This document shows, one piece after another, positions 1 through 18,946 of a stretch of 64,000 nt of DNA. Origin of the DNA: Elysia crispata (Eukaryota > Mollusca > Gastropoda > Plakobranchidae); the NCBI GenBank assembly GCA_033675545.1, contig JAWDGP010005302.1:55001-119000 (forward strand), in the 5' to 3' direction. Made by a program: the position numbers and the translations under genes. Within the stretch, counting starts at the first letter, position 1. Every line of letters starts with the position of its first letter. The notes beneath the pieces are model-generated. The model searched no databases, was not told the origin of the DNA, and saw nothing but the letters and a program-made list of their open reading frames with translations.

Positions 1-151
1 CTAATTTGGGCAGCTAAATTTAAGATGAATGACAAATGCACATAATCAGTTAATGTGATGGGAGGTCCCGACAACCTAGGCAAAAGAACAGAACACCTTA
101 CTGAGGTGGCGGACTAAGTTGAGCGAGTCTAGGGTTACAAGCAAAAACAAG

Positions 152-390
152 GGTATTATTGCTGTTATAGGCCCAACTCACTTTAAGCTTTTAAATTGTA
201 TTTTTCGTAATGAATTTGATATGCTGAACAAGAATATGAAGGTTTTACTTGTCGTAAACAGATACTTTTCAAGATATAAGCATTTTTGTATTGCTCTAAA
301 ATCCCATTAAACTACAAGTTTTGAATTCATCAAGAAACATTCAATTGTGAAGCCTAACGTGAGTTGGGCCGATATCTGCTAATTTACACC
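152..390 (+). mobile_element. 239-bp inverted-repeat element, copy A
   Basis: The segment begins GGTATTATTGCTGTTATAGG and its reverse-complemented right end reads GGTGTAAATTAGCAGATATC. Both ends go on into a GGCCCAACTCAC-like stretch, so they form imperfect terminal inverted repeats of about 30 bp. A full copy of the same length lies on the minus strand at 29967-30205 and a split copy at 21596-23975. It has no coding capacity. It is probably a non-autonomous DNA transposon (MITE); I could not identify the superfamily or a clear target duplication. Confidence 0.6.
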
Positions 391-1748
391 CCAAAAAAGT
401 GCCTTTACATACATGTTTGGGTATTTATTTACTATTACTCCCGCCTGTTATTTTTATGGCGTAGTAATACAGTTATTTTCGTTTCTCTTTCTGTGTTAAG
501 ATGGCGGACTCGGAGGCAGGACGGGAGTAATGGTAAATTTTTACCCATGTTTGTTTTGTTATTTTTAGTTACTTTGCGAAACCAAAAAAAAAACAGTATT
601 TGTTCTTAAATTACACACACAAAAAAAGCTTCCAAGTTCCAATCACACAGAGAAAATGAAGACTGTGAGAAATTTTCTTTGTAATTAGGTTAAATGGAGA
701 TAATTTTTTAGCATCAAGTGTATGCATTTTAGTTTTACATGCAAAAGTTATATTTTGTACATTAAATTTACATTTGATGCTTACTAGTACTTCTTGCGTT
801 AATGGATGAGACTTCTGTTGATCACTGTCAATACCGCTGTCCTCCATAATTCAAATTGTTAATGAATCTTTCACTTTGTCAATGCCAGCCTTACTGTTAT
901 CATGGTCCATAAAACAATACCATTCTTGGTTTTACATCTAAGACACAACTTCGTGAAAGTTTGGATGATCTAGATTCTATCCAGCGTAGATTTTTATATA
1001 CAAAGATAATTAAATAAGAGTCTAATCTAGATCTAGATCTAGTAGTAAACTTGGGCCTATAGTATACTAGATCAAGGTTATAATCCTAAAAAGTGTTCAA
1101 AATTAAGAAGAGATCATAAAGATCAAGTCTAGGATTAGGGGTCTAAACTTTACTCTTTAGCTACAATTTGGAAATCAGATCATAAAATCTAATCTAGATC
1201 TAGATTAGGTCTAGAATCTACCGAAGTCTAGATTGCATCAACATTCCGTATTGACATTCCTGTTGAACAACGATGTTTCCCGAATAAGGTTAGATTAGAT
1301 AAAATATCAAGTTAAAGCGTGAAGTTTAAAAGAACAAAAATATCTGCCTGACTTTGATTCTTAAGACTGTATATATTTCTAGATCTATATTTATATTATA
1401 ATATTAATCCATGCAGTTTAGTTAAATTCAGAGTCTGGATCTCTAGAATAAATTTATATGGCTTATCCTACGAGGTGAACTGAAACCATCTCATGGAGTG
1501 AAGGACTGAAATTTGCCAGGTAAAGCTAAATTCTAAGAACATCTTAAGTTTGACTTTACGGTTTTCAGCTAATGAATCTGGAGGGAAAATGGAGAAAAAA
1601 TGCCTAAGTGTATGAGTAAAACATTAATTATATCAATAATATCCTTCATATTTATTTATCTTCAAGTGAAGGGTATATAAACACAGAGATTACCTTTGTC
1701 AAAAATTAATGAAGTTAAGACAATGGAAAATGCAATTGGGTAGCAAAT

Positions 1749-1750
<2 letters not shown>
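391..1750. other. Non-genic stretch with AGATCT/TCTAGA palindromic runs
   Basis: I see no coding exon here. Between about 1021 and 1220, and again near 1380, the sequence is rich in overlapping TCTAGATCTAGATCT-type words, which recur in many places in the window. Otherwise it is AT-rich and featureless. Confidence 0.5.

Positions 1751-1823
<73 letters not shown>
1751..1823. repeat. (TC)n microsatellite
   Basis: An uninterrupted TC dinucleotide tract of about 36 units. It directly abuts the dispersed repeat at 1824-2100, whose other side is also flanked by a TC-rich tract. Confidence 0.95.
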
Positions 1824-1824
<1 letters not shown>

Positions 1825-2100
1825 AATAGAAAAGCAAAAACACCACACTTGGAGGACAGCTTGGTAATTATAAAGGATCCAAAAAGGACGCGTGTGTGTC
1901 TGTAAATAGTGTGAAACAAGGTTTAAAAAGAGACACTGCTCCCCCAATGTTTTGTATAACTTGTTGAAGTCAATTTTTTCCTACACACTCTGATGAAGCC
2001 ACAATAAAGGCGAAACGGTTTTATGTTTAATCTCTACTTGTGTTGTTTCTTTTTTTAGTCCCGTAGTTATAAAGTGGTGTGCCTGTCTCTTTTTAAACCT
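1824..2100 (+). repeat. Dispersed repeat with hammerhead-like core motif, copy 1
   Basis: The left third (AAATAGAAAAGC through ACACTTGGAGGACAGCTTGG to the CGTGTGTGTCTG stretch) closely matches 18650-18750. The block 1919-2099 is bounded by inverted copies of AGGTTTAAAAAGAGACA and matches 18745-18864 in opposite orientation. It carries CTGATGA-AGCC-ACAATAAA-GGC-GAAACG at about 1991-2018, which resembles the CUGANGA...GAAA core of hammerhead ribozymes. Stem II is short and in a non-canonical register, so catalytic function is doubtful. TC tracts flank the unit on both sides. Confidence 0.55.
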
Positions 2101-2131
<31 letters not shown>

Positions 2132-2153
2132 GTCTCTCTCTCTCTCTCTCTCT
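2101..2153. repeat. Imperfect TC-rich microsatellite
   Basis: A mix of TCTCTG and TC units immediately right of the dispersed repeat. Confidence 0.9.
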
Positions 2154-2328
2154 GATTTCTATATTCATTTATGCTTTTCAGTCAAATGGCATCTTTCTAA
2201 GATCCGTTAGAGGCTAGTTTGTTTATGTCCTGTAAAAATATGGACTTGATCGTTCTTAGCGATTCAACCTCTTAGTCTATTCAAGCCAGAATGAAATTCA
2301 CTGTTCCTGAAGCATCAATTTTTTGTAG

Positions 2329-2498
2329 ATGCGGATAGCTCAGTGGTTAAGTGCCTGGTCTTGTCTCGGCAAGGCGATGGGTGCCGCATCGAGGCGCAGG
2401 TTCGATCCCTGTTCATTCCATCTGTTGTAATGTTTTCACGTCTTTCGACTTATCTGTCGGTCTCGAGCTAGATCTAGGTTTGTGGTTGATTTTTCCAT

Positions 2499-2501
<3 letters not shown>
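2329..2501 (+). mobile_element. tRNA-derived SINE
   Basis: The sequence holds an RNA polymerase III A box (TAGCTCAGTGG at 2336-2346) and B box (GGTTCGATCCC at 2399-2409) with tRNA-like spacing. The tRNA-like head lacks an intact acceptor stem and CCA-side partner, so it is not a functional tRNA gene. The tail (ACGTCTTTCGACTTATCTGT on to TTTTCCATAC) is related to both arms of the inverted repeat at 37007-37324. The element runs directly into a long (CT)n tract. This fits a SINE with a tRNA head and an unrelated tail. Confidence 0.75.
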
Positions 2502-2569
<68 letters not shown>

Positions 2570-2631
2570 CCCCCCCTTTTTTTTTTTTTTATTTTTTGGC
2601 CTTCTTTCCACTTGTTTTTAAGGTGGCCTCT

Positions 2632-2666
<35 letters not shown>

Positions 2667-2671
2667 AAAAA
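2502..2671. repeat. Composite simple repeat: (CT)n, poly-C, poly-T, (TA)n, poly-A
   Basis: A (CT)n run of about 65 bp is followed by a C run, a T run, a short spacer, (TA)n at about 2634-2660 and an A run. It lies directly at the 3' end of the SINE and may have grown from its tail. Confidence 0.9.
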
Positions 2672-8122
<5,451 letters not shown>

Positions 8123-8578
8123 CCGTATTCGCTCCAATAGTAGCGCCGGACGCGTGAAAATGAAGAGGGGGGGTGCGTCTAATGGAATGTTTTGGATGAC
8201 TTTCTTCAAAGACAAAGTGCCGCCGTTTCCGCCGTCGCCGCCCTCTTCCCCCCCCCCCCCTCTCTAGTTAGTTTTAGAGTGCCATGGTTGGGTGTCATTC
8301 GAGTCCGATGACTACGAGGACTGAAATAGTCCAGGACATTAACCTCAGACGCCTTTGACATCCCCAATTTGAGATGACAATTGCAGTATCATAGTCATTC
8401 ATTGTTTACATGTGTTGTCTGTTGTTATCATCAGATCTATCGCTTAATAAATGTTTTGAGTTTGAGTTTAATAAGAATCTTTTGTTCTCGAAAGTGGTGT
8501 TCTTTAAGTGTTGCTTGGATGGGAAGGGGGGGGGGGGTGCGTTTATTAGAGATGGCGCTACTAATGGAGGGAATACGG
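8123..8578. mobile_element. 456-bp TIR element with TA target duplication
   Basis: The left end reads CCGTATTCGCTCCAATAGTA and the reverse complement of the right end reads CCGTATTCCCTCCATTAGTA. Over the first 25 positions 23 match, both arms then continuing GCGCC. Each end is flanked by TA (8121-8122 and 8579-8580). The interior has poly-G/C runs and no transposase. This is a non-autonomous DNA transposon; the TA duplication is compatible with the Tc1/mariner group but the family is not identified. Confidence 0.75.
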
Positions 8579-8676
8579 TATATAAAACTTATGGTGAAGA
8601 CCAATACCAGAGCAACACTTTTTCAATTTGTACTTCAAATTTTCGTCATTTTTTTTTTTAAACAAATCACATTTTG

Positions 8677-8682
8677 TTTATT
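8677..8682 (-). terminator. Candidate polyadenylation signal for HACD3
   Basis: AATAAA on the minus strand, about 440 bp past the HACD3 stop codon. It is the nearest such hexamer I noticed; such words are common in AT-rich DNA. Confidence 0.3.
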
Positions 8683-9124
8683 TGTTGAAAGCCAAATTTA
8701 AGTCATTTAATCATAGGCCTATCATCAAATGAAAAACTTTTAAAGCTGGGAAAATAGTGATGACACAAAGAAAATCCTACTGCAAATGGTCTTTGAATCA
8801 AAATTTTCAAACTCTGTTATCAACCTTGAATACACAAAATTGACTTCCAATATTGAACCATGATTTTAAGTGGCTTGATGGCAAATTATATATATTATAT
8901 ATAATTATATATATAAAATATTTTTTCAAAGACTTTAGACAAACTATTTTCCTAGCTTTGATGTGATACTTTATAAAACTTTCCCACCTCCTAAATCTAC
9001 GTTTTCACAGTTGGACAAACTCTTAATACAAAATGAAATAACACAACAGGTGAAAATTCTCTTGCACTTGTTAAAGCATTCTGAATACAACAGAGATGGT
9101 GTTTAAAAAGAGGTAAGGAAAACA

Positions 9125-12100
9125 TCAAGATGACTTATTTTTTACAATTCTTTTGCTGCTGCTCAGCTGCTTTTTCCGCTGAGCATACATATGCTTCAGG
9201 TTGTTTGAACCACCTATGGAAAAAAAAAGAAAGATTTAAATCTCACACAGTTTCCATATGAAACATTGAATTAAAAGCTAAAACTTAGTCAGCTTACTGA
9301 AGTGTAAAAATAATTGAAAGAAACTCTTGTCTTTGAGAATTGATAGGTATCTATATATACGCATTTCATACAATATTGCTTATAATAAATAACAAAGAAA
9401 CAATCTTAATGATCATTACTCATTGACGTATATATGCCTTCACTGACCTTGCTCCCACATTTTCACCATTTTGGAGATGTAAAACACAATGAGACACCTG
9501 GTATAAATAGCTTAGAATTTCTATCCTGGACTCCTTTTTCGACATGATAGTCAGGAATTTGAGTGTTTATTTAACATTTTATGTCCCTAAGATCCTCAAA
9601 GAATATTAAATGAAGTGAAAATACAGTTGGTAATGTTTACATTGTTTTAAAAAACATATATCTTACTATGCAAAGATGCAATGACACATAAAATGACAAT
9701 TATTTGTCAAGTCAGTCGTGATTCTACAATTTGCAGAGAAAAAGATCTGCACAATGTAAGCAGATTCAAGGTTGATTAAAAACAGACTGATGTAGATCAT
9801 TTTGGTTACCCTCACTCATTCTCATTTAATCTGAGACATGATGTAAAAGATTCTGAGACAGAATGCAGAATATTTATCATTCCTGACAACCTTCTGTGAG
9901 TCTCAGTTAAGAAATCTGCTAGCATATTGAGCTTGGGCTATGAAAGGTGTATTGAGTGAATGGTGCAGTGACCAATGCACCTAAATATATACTCTTGAAT
10001 AATGCACTAAAATGATGATGAGCAAAGGAGATATTGAATGAAGCTGCAATTAATTAGCTAGCAGGTACAATTATACATGATGCATGAACATTAGGGCAGG
10101 TGTGGACTGTTAAACAAGCTGAGAGGGTATATTGTAGCTGTATGTGACGGTCAGACAAAGAAATTTATTACCAATCAAGGTAATAATCATAATCATTCAA
10201 ACTGAATTTTTGGTATTTTTTTTTCTCTGTATAAATTAAAAGTCTGTTCTAAGATTATACAAGAATACATCTGAAAGTAAAAATTGTTGATAAATATTTC
10301 AAAAATTCAATTTCCTGACAACTCTAATTATTTAGATTATCAATTTTTTTAGGCGCTACTTTAGGGCAAAGATAAATCACTAAAAACAAGATACCATAAC
10401 CTGTTTTGGGGCAAAAAGAGCCAAAAAAAAATTCTTCTGTTTCTCCATTTACTATTTGTAAGATAGGAACAATTTTTTTTTCTTTTTGGTAAAGATATAT
10501 GATTCAATAAATGGAGTAAATGTTTCACTCACCCAAAGCCATGAATAACAGATGCACCATTAAAAAGTAAGGAAAATAAAAGGCAAAGTTGGCCAAGTTA
10601 GGTAAAGAAATGCTGTAGAATCCAGTTTCTGCAAAGTATGTTATTGATTTGAACACAATGGCTCCTGAAATTAAAAAAAAAAAGAAAAAGAAAAAAAAAG
10701 GTGGTTTGAAATAATTTCACATGAAACAATCTTGTGCACATGTTGATGGATTGTTTATTTGTGCTTGCCTCATAAGTTACTTGACCATTTTCCTCTTAAT
10801 TTCCTTGCTGTTCAGTGAATCAAACACTTAAAAAACATAGACAAAGATATCAAAAATGGTTTTTGAATTACAAAAAGAATTCCATACCATTTAAGAACAG
10901 AAGTCCATATAGCTCACTTTAGCCAATAAAACTTTAAAAGTTCAACTTCAAGCTATATGGCTTTTTCCTTTATTAATTCATGATGTTAGCTGCTTGCTTC
11001 TTAATGGCAATTTAGACCCTTCAAAAGGCAATGATTCACATGGGGCAATCGTTTCCTCTAAAGCCAAGTCCCCAAAATTAGTTCATAAAGGTTATTGTAA
11101 ATGTCACCTTTCCAACAAGATTCTTTTTGTTGACCAGTGAGAAGCCTATTTTGTTGAATGAATTGTTGTATTTTACAAATTTCTTGTCATTTCAAAACTC
11201 ACGCAAATTTGAGATAAAAGATCGACCTGTGCCATTTTTTTTTAAATAATACTTTTATTTATGAGAGCATAAAAATGTAGTCCAGCCAACAATTCTATTA
11301 CCTTCTACCAAGATTCCTAGAGGATAAAGAGGTATCCAAACTGTGTATCTGAGCCAGGTCAGAATTTTTACTTTAATCCCAATCAGCTGCAGCAAATAAA
11401 ATGGATACCTGAAAATCAGATAATTATTATAAGCAACTGAGTTACAGTGTCCTTGAGTTTATTTTTGAAAAATAAAGGTAAACAATACAAAAACTAGAAA
11501 AAAAAAGCATTAAAAAAATGCCTCATGCGACTAATTTTATGCAGTGGAACATCTTACAAACATTTTGATTAAAACAGGTTCTACACTTAAAATTACATAA
11601 AGTCAAATAACTGAATTCTTATACTACTTTTCAAAAAATGAATAGTAATAGTAGGTACCCTAAACCCGCCTCAGTGCCCGTCACTCAGGTAAAAAATTAC
11701 GAATGTCGTCTATCTTCACTCAACTACTGTTTTATTTCTTAACAAAGAACCCCCGTAAAATTAGTATCAATGGAAAGTTTATTTTATCCTTGTTTAATAT
11801 ACAAATAAAAGAATTGAAAATAAATACTTTGATGTGGTGTTTTTGCCTTGTGAAACATGTGTGTAAACTGCTCTGTGCTCGCTGCTAAAGCGGGTGCGTA
11901 GATCTACATGACCTCAAGTTTGGGGCAAGCACAGCACGTCTAACAATAGCACTGCTCTATAAATAGTACCACAGGAAGCAGCAGTGAATGACCTTTAAAA
12001 CGGTGTAAGGGACTATTTTGTGCAAAGGGTAGAAGTTGGTAAAAAATCGAAGTTTTTATGAAAAATCGGCTAAAAAACGCAAAAATATGCCGATTTTGAA

Positions 12101-15100
12101 AATTCCTGCACAAAATTTTAAAGAAACACCATTTTTCTACAAGAAACCAAAAAATTATATTCCGAACAGACGCTGTGTGCATCAGCCCTGAGTTACTGTT
12201 AGTGCACTATATTCAACACACATACTTGTGTCGGGCTGACGTGCGGGGGGGCTGGAGGCCAGTCTTTTTTGCCTCCCTTGTCTAAATATGCAAAAAATGA
12301 ATTTGCCAAAATTTCTGTTGACATGATGAAGACCTAATATACTTTGTAGAGGTCTGAAAAAAATTGAGCATTGTTTCAGTTTTGGTGTCCTTGTGTACAA
12401 AAGATTGTATGTTGTTTGGACGAACGCTTTTTGAGTTATAGGTGCCTAAACTGGGCTTTTCGTTTTGATTTTTTAAAGGCGAAAAAGGGTAAAAAATCGG
12501 CATACTTTAAAAAGCCACAACTTTCTTAAATATTAACCAATTCACAAAATTTTTTCTGTTCTATTCACTGTTCACCAAGTTCTTTCGAAAGGAATTAAAA
12601 TATAAGGTGTATCTTCATTATGAAATTTTGGTTTGGGGTACCTAGTAATAGTAGTACAGACTTAAAATCAAGGTTTGACTCATCAGACAAACATGACTAA
12701 AAACTCATATCCCAATGTCATGTCTTGCTATACCACAGTAAAAACAAACCAAAACAGAAAACAAAAAAAAAAGTAATCAACCACTTATCTTATAGATTTA
12801 GGCACAATTTAAATCTGAAATGATAAGGAAGTGCAAGAATTCAAAGAAACAACCTTTTCTTGAGCAACCTGGCCCAATAGAAATCATCTTATGAGATTAA
12901 TTAGCACACATCCTGTTTAACTAAAAAAAATGTGTTGAATAGACCATATGTTGTGGTATACACTATAGAGAAAATGACTACCATACAAATTTGGCAAACA
13001 CCATGATGAAGATGCTTACCGTATAACTTCCACTGAAGACCATACAGTGAAAAGCAACCAACAGACACTTGACAGCTGCAAGCGAGGCTCTTGCAGGACT
13101 AACAAAAACAGAATAATATTTCTGCCCATCATCTGACGAGAAAAATATAATAGATCAAATAAATCATAAAGTGTGTTGGCATATACAGCCTTTTCACATC
13201 CACAATTTTGTATTACACAAATTTTAACAATAATAAAATTCAGTTACGTTTTAACAATCAGAGAAGGGTGCAATTTATTCCCCTAATTCTCTCTGTGATA
13301 TATTTTGTGCTGTAGAGAAACAGAAAAGGCTAAAAAGATTTTAAAAGCCTTATTCTTTCAAAGGCATGCAATGTTCATCTATGGGTGTGAAATCACAGAC
13401 ATGCATTGAAAGAAAGAAAACATTTCAATCTAGCTATGGTACTGATGTTGCTGTGCCTACTGTTGCTCTCAATGATTATTCTAATATTGCTTGTAAAAAC
13501 AATGTTCAATATGCAAGTATAACAGTAACAGCAATAAAAACATAGCTAACAATGCGTACTTACAACAATAACAATAGTATTAAGGGTTATTAGATGCATA
13601 ACTTCAATACTTTTAAGAAGATATATTTTTTGGGTTCCTTTCAGATTTTCCTGAACTTTTCATATTCAGTCTTTTATTTAAAAAAAAAGTCTGATTAAAT
13701 GAACCCTTGAAGCACTGCTCAAAAACAAACTCGAGAAAAGATGATTGCACAGTTACAGCCAGTCCTTCTAATAGAAGTGACAAATTGGTAGGTCATCATC
13801 ACAAATTTTATGAATATACCTGTGCCATGGCAATGATTACACTTGACTTGACAAGACCAAATAATGGGTGGAGGGCTTCCATAACTGCTACAGCCTGACA
13901 AAGCACCATCTGTGAGCCTACAGCTTCAAATGCTCTTTCCATGCCGGCTGGATAATAAGATGGAAAAAAAAATCAACATATAAGTAGCAAAAAAAAAGAA
14001 ATTAAATAATTCTTTGAGGGTTATTCTACTTTTCAAAAATAGAACACAAAGCTATAGATTCTTCAATGTTCAAACTCTGTGGGAATTTTTGAGGAAGCCA
14101 ACAGGTACATTCAAAGAGAATAAATATATTAAATACGGTAAAGTTACTTTCACAGCCAAATTAAATAAAGCAAATGTTTGTGAGGACACATTCTTTGTTG
14201 TGACGCACATTACCAGGTAAAAAAAAAAGAGAGGTATGACAAATCAAGAACTTTCTGTTTTTTATTCCCTTTAATTGTTTGTGGTTTGCTTGGTAAAAAG
14301 ACAAACTTCTCAGACATTTGGGATTTGAGTTTTAATGTACATTGGGATGAACAAGGCAAGGCAATCTTCCACAATTTGTTATCACCAATATGCCTCTGCC
14401 TTGTCTTAAATTTACTCTTAACTGAGAAAAAGAACATAATGTGGGTAATGCAATCTTCTGTTAATGTTATGCCAAAACCTATCGATGAAATATGTGATTT
14501 AGTCTGGGTTGCAGGGACTATACATAGAATAAATGACCAAATAGAAAGGTCTTTTAGGAGCAATTTTTTACAATCTTTTTAGACTGCATTTTTTTTGACG
14601 TTATACAGTCTTTGGAGAGAAATTGATCAGATGAATTGATGTAATCCATGCAAACTATGTTGATGAGAATGTACTTTTTGTGAGGGAACATTGAAAGCCT
14701 CAGAAGGCAAGGATTGAGAGGCGGTAAAGAAAAAATACTAAAGCAGCAAATGTGATAAACCAAAATCTGCAACCTAGTGTGAGTGAAGATAGGCAGGGAA
14801 AGAGATAGAAAGTAAAAATGAGAAAAAGCTAGAGAAAAAGACACACAATTAAAGTAACAGAGCTAAAGTTTTTATTTTTACTGAGGTTCATTACGAAAAA
14901 GAAAAATCTCAGACAGTGTGGGTAGTCGCTGGAAGTGGAAGTAATTCTCACAACAAATAAGTCGCAGTTCCCATTCAAGCCCACCTGAGGACTATCCTTA
15001 CAGAGAGTGCTGTTCCATTTAATTTGACTCACCCTCTACACTATAAGTCTAAAGATTTGTTTCCTTGGATCAAAGAAGACATGAGCACACTAAGATAACA

Positions 15101-15144
15101 AGGTTTCGTAGTTTTAGTTTAAAATTAAAACAAACAAATTTTAG

Positions 15145-15207
<63 letters not shown>

Positions 15208-16823
15208 GACTTACCCTGTCCATAGATTCCATAGATGTAAACAAGTTTTGCAAAGATAAATGTATAGCCCACAAACTGGAATAAATTGTAGAAAAAGAGA
15301 TATGCCTGGGTGGCTGTAATACCATCTGAAAATAAAGACAAAATAAAGATGCTGGTCATTAATTGCTTCACATCAATATTGAGTTTCACATTGTCTGTGA
15401 TTCAAGAGAACAATTCTGTTGTGCTCATGAAAATGAAATTTAATCACCAAATTCTCCTACAATTTACAATTCACTGCTGAGTAAAATGATACAGTATCGC
15501 TGAGTAGTTTGTTTCCCACTCATACCTCGCCAGTGCTTGTGTAGATCAGAGTGGCTACTCTTTTAATTTATTTAAATGAAAACATTAAGACCAAATGAAT
15601 TGCATTACAACACAACCACATTTGATTAGCAGGATCCAGCTCTGTTAATCATACTTTTAAATCAATATATGTGTTACAAAAATACAAGCTAAACACCTTA
15701 ATTAAAGAATTACCCTACTGCAATGTATATAAGGCATCCTCTCACGATACTCTTGTAAACTTAAAGAATCAAATTTTTGACATCCATGAGTATCTGGCAC
15801 TGTCTATTGTATAACAAGCTCTATCATGGTACCAATAAACCAATAATTCCATTGATTGATACCACAGCTTAAAGCCATCAAATTAAAGACATACAGGTGG
15901 GTCTGCCTGTAAAGAGATAATGTAACCATAAGTCAAATAATATAATGGTCTTACAATGCCTTAAGAACTAGACAAGCTGTGAGAAGTATGTCCATGTTTT
16001 AATATTTTTAGGAGGATATAATTATGCGGGAAAAAAAGTGATAACCCAACGAGCCTGGTTTTGTAAAGATTGTTATCACCCTCTTCTTAGGTTACAGAGA
16101 AAGCTTAAGATTGACAAAATGACAGTCCATCCTTATAAATTAAATGTAACTATTATATGCATATTATGTATACTGAAATTCAAATCTAGATGTAAATCAA
16201 TTGAAGACAAACCTTTGGATGTTTTTGATGCCAATTCCACAGAGATTTTATCCAGCATTTCTTTTTGTGTGCTCTGATCAGTTGAAGATAAATACCAAAA
16301 TCATAATTCATACAATGCTCTCTCAAAAGAAAGAATTTCGAAAAAAATACAAAATTATTGTTGCATATATATTCAGGATTGGGGCATTGGCAACAGAGAA
16401 TATCAATATAAATTAAGATCCACAGAAAAATTGAAAGGCATTGCACATGTCATTTAGATGGAAGACATTTTCCATTGAATGCAATCTTATACCTTGTTGC
16501 AATATCTCTTCCATATCTCTAACACTGCAAAATCTCGGTCACGTCACATATAAAGATAACAGAGTTCCAATTGGATAGCTTTAGCCATAACTCTTGATTT
16601 CACCACTATCAGTAGCAATAAACACTTGAATCACACTGACCTCATCTCTTCATCTGATAGTTTATTTCAGATCATAGTAAAGCCAATCTGTGCAGCTTGC
16701 TTAATAATAATGTAATAATAATAGTAATGCTTTTGAATCAAGATATAGATAGAGAGTTTGAAGATTAATGCAAACACAAGTGTCTCATCAAGAGACTTTT
16801 AAGGTAATATTGTTTACCACTAT

Positions 16824-16864
<41 letters not shown>

Positions 16865-17297
16865 AAGGTATATATATATATATACCTTTCTATACAGCAA
16901 ACTTCTAGTGCTTGGAATGTTTGACACTAGCTAATAAGATTTATAATTTTATTTAAACCTATGAAAAACTTCAAAGATTGGACAATTTTAAAAGGTAAGA
17001 TTAATTTTTAGCACAGCTGACTTCTAATACAATGTAGACACTCTTAAATAACCTAACTTTGCAGAATATTATCTAAATTTTTTTAAAACAAAGGGCACAT
17101 TTTGAAATTGTTTTTAATCCACAGATATGAGTGGATTTGTTTGAAATTTTACTTCCAAGCAACAATCTGCAATAGAGAGAAATTAACTGTGAAGAACACA
17201 TCTTTTATGCCTTGAAATGTGGGTCCATAAACAAAACAAAATTTTAGGGAACACAAAATGACAACCTTCGTCCTCCTCTATACCTAGATTGAAAAGA

Positions 17298-17328
<31 letters not shown>

Positions 17329-18861
17329 TTAATTGTACAACATGCTTGTTTCCAAAACCATTCTTATAACCTTTATAAATCAATACCTTTTTTCTTAAAA
17401 CTTATATAAGACTAAATGATAAGATTGTTTAAAATTGCTTTTCCATTTTTTCTCCTAGATATATAAAGCATAAAGATACGTTGAAACAGACCGTTCCATT
17501 TTCAAACTCCATGTCTTCCTCAATATCTGAGTCATCCAGTGGAAACTTGTCAAAATCAATCTTTAACCATGGAAGTTTGAGCCTTTCAGAAGTAAGCCTG
17601 GGCCAAGTCTCACTACCTGCTTTTTGTATTTGAAACTCCACAGCAATGTCAGTTTTACGGTAGCGGCTTTTCTAGAGATAAAACAACCCAAAAAGAGAAA
17701 AAAAAATAAATATACAATATGTTGCAGATAATGCATAAGAACATAAAAAGAAATCTTTAGACCTATAAAATTACCCAATATCCAAAATATTTGTAGTAAG
17801 ACAACGTAGACCTCAAACCTTGAAAGATTATTATGGAAATGCAATATGTATACCTTGTAGCAATATCATTACAGGTAGCAATAAAATTAGCTTAAAAGTC
17901 AACATACCTGCTATGAGCACTATTCATGATGCAAATACAGCCATCCCAATATTGCTTAGCCTTTGTTAGAATGTAAATAGCTTTCCACAGATTGATTTCA
18001 GTAGTAATATATATCTATAATATTGCATTTCCTCCCATAAAACAAAAAGAGTGAAAGACAAGTCACTTTTAACTATTATTCAAGGTAAGCTTTCCAAAGA
18101 GAATGCAGAGATAGATACATGTAATACTATTTCTGTGAAAGTCATATTAGAAGCCTGAGGAACTTTATGCCAAGTCTCTAAAACGAAAATCTACTAAACA
18201 TGAAGCTGCTTCAGTGCTTTCTTTTCCTTCATTCTTGTCAAGGGGTTAGGAATTAAAGTCTTATTACACAATACATCCATTTGGATGAAATAAAGAGCAA
18301 GCAAGCAAGCAAGAGAGAGAGAGAGAGAGAAAGAAAGAGAGAGGAAGATAGACAGAAAGGGGGGCAAACATGTATAGAGAGTACAGAAATAAATCAATCT
18401 GAAAAGAAGATGAGATCAAAAGAGATCAAAGGGATAGTGCGGAAGGAATAAGAGCAAGACAAGGACAGACATAGGTGAAGAGGCAAAGATACAAAGGGAC
18501 AGAGAATGGAAAAAGAATGCAAAAGAAAGACAAGCAAACAACAAGCTGACAGGGAGAACTAGGAAGCACCAGATATGAAAAGAGTTCTAAGGAAATACAT
18601 GTAGTGGGAAAATGAAGAGAGAGAGAGAGACATACAGACAGAGAGATAATCCAAATAGAAAGCTAAAGCACGACACTTGGAAGATAACTTGGTAAATAGA
18701 AAGGATAAAAACGGACTTGTGCGTGTCTATAAATAGTATAATACAAGGTCTAAAAGAAAATAGGCACACAACGTTATAATTACAGGACAAAAAAGAAATA
18801 ACAAAACTATTATCAATGCAACATTATAAACGTTTCACTTATAAGCTTCGTCAGTATTATC

Positions 18862-18946
<85 letters not shown>

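Noticed and set aside
1662..1919. Arg-Glu dipeptide repeat protein
   Set aside because: Translation of the GA/TC microsatellite; the same holds for Ser-Leu repeat frames at 2351, 4175, 18813, 28194, 37295 and 45089.
2336..2409. Functional tRNA gene
   Set aside because: A and B boxes are present but the acceptor stem does not pair, and the tail is repeated elsewhere, so it is a SINE.
14210..14582. Overlapping frames of 117 and 98 codons on opposite strands
   Set aside because: They lie in a HACD3 intron, have no motif, and the HACD3 exons on both sides join in phase without them.
15065..15389. Ile-Tyr repeat frames around the AT tract
   Set aside because: Microsatellite translation overlapping the genuine HACD3 exon 15215-15325 in another frame or extended past its splice sites.
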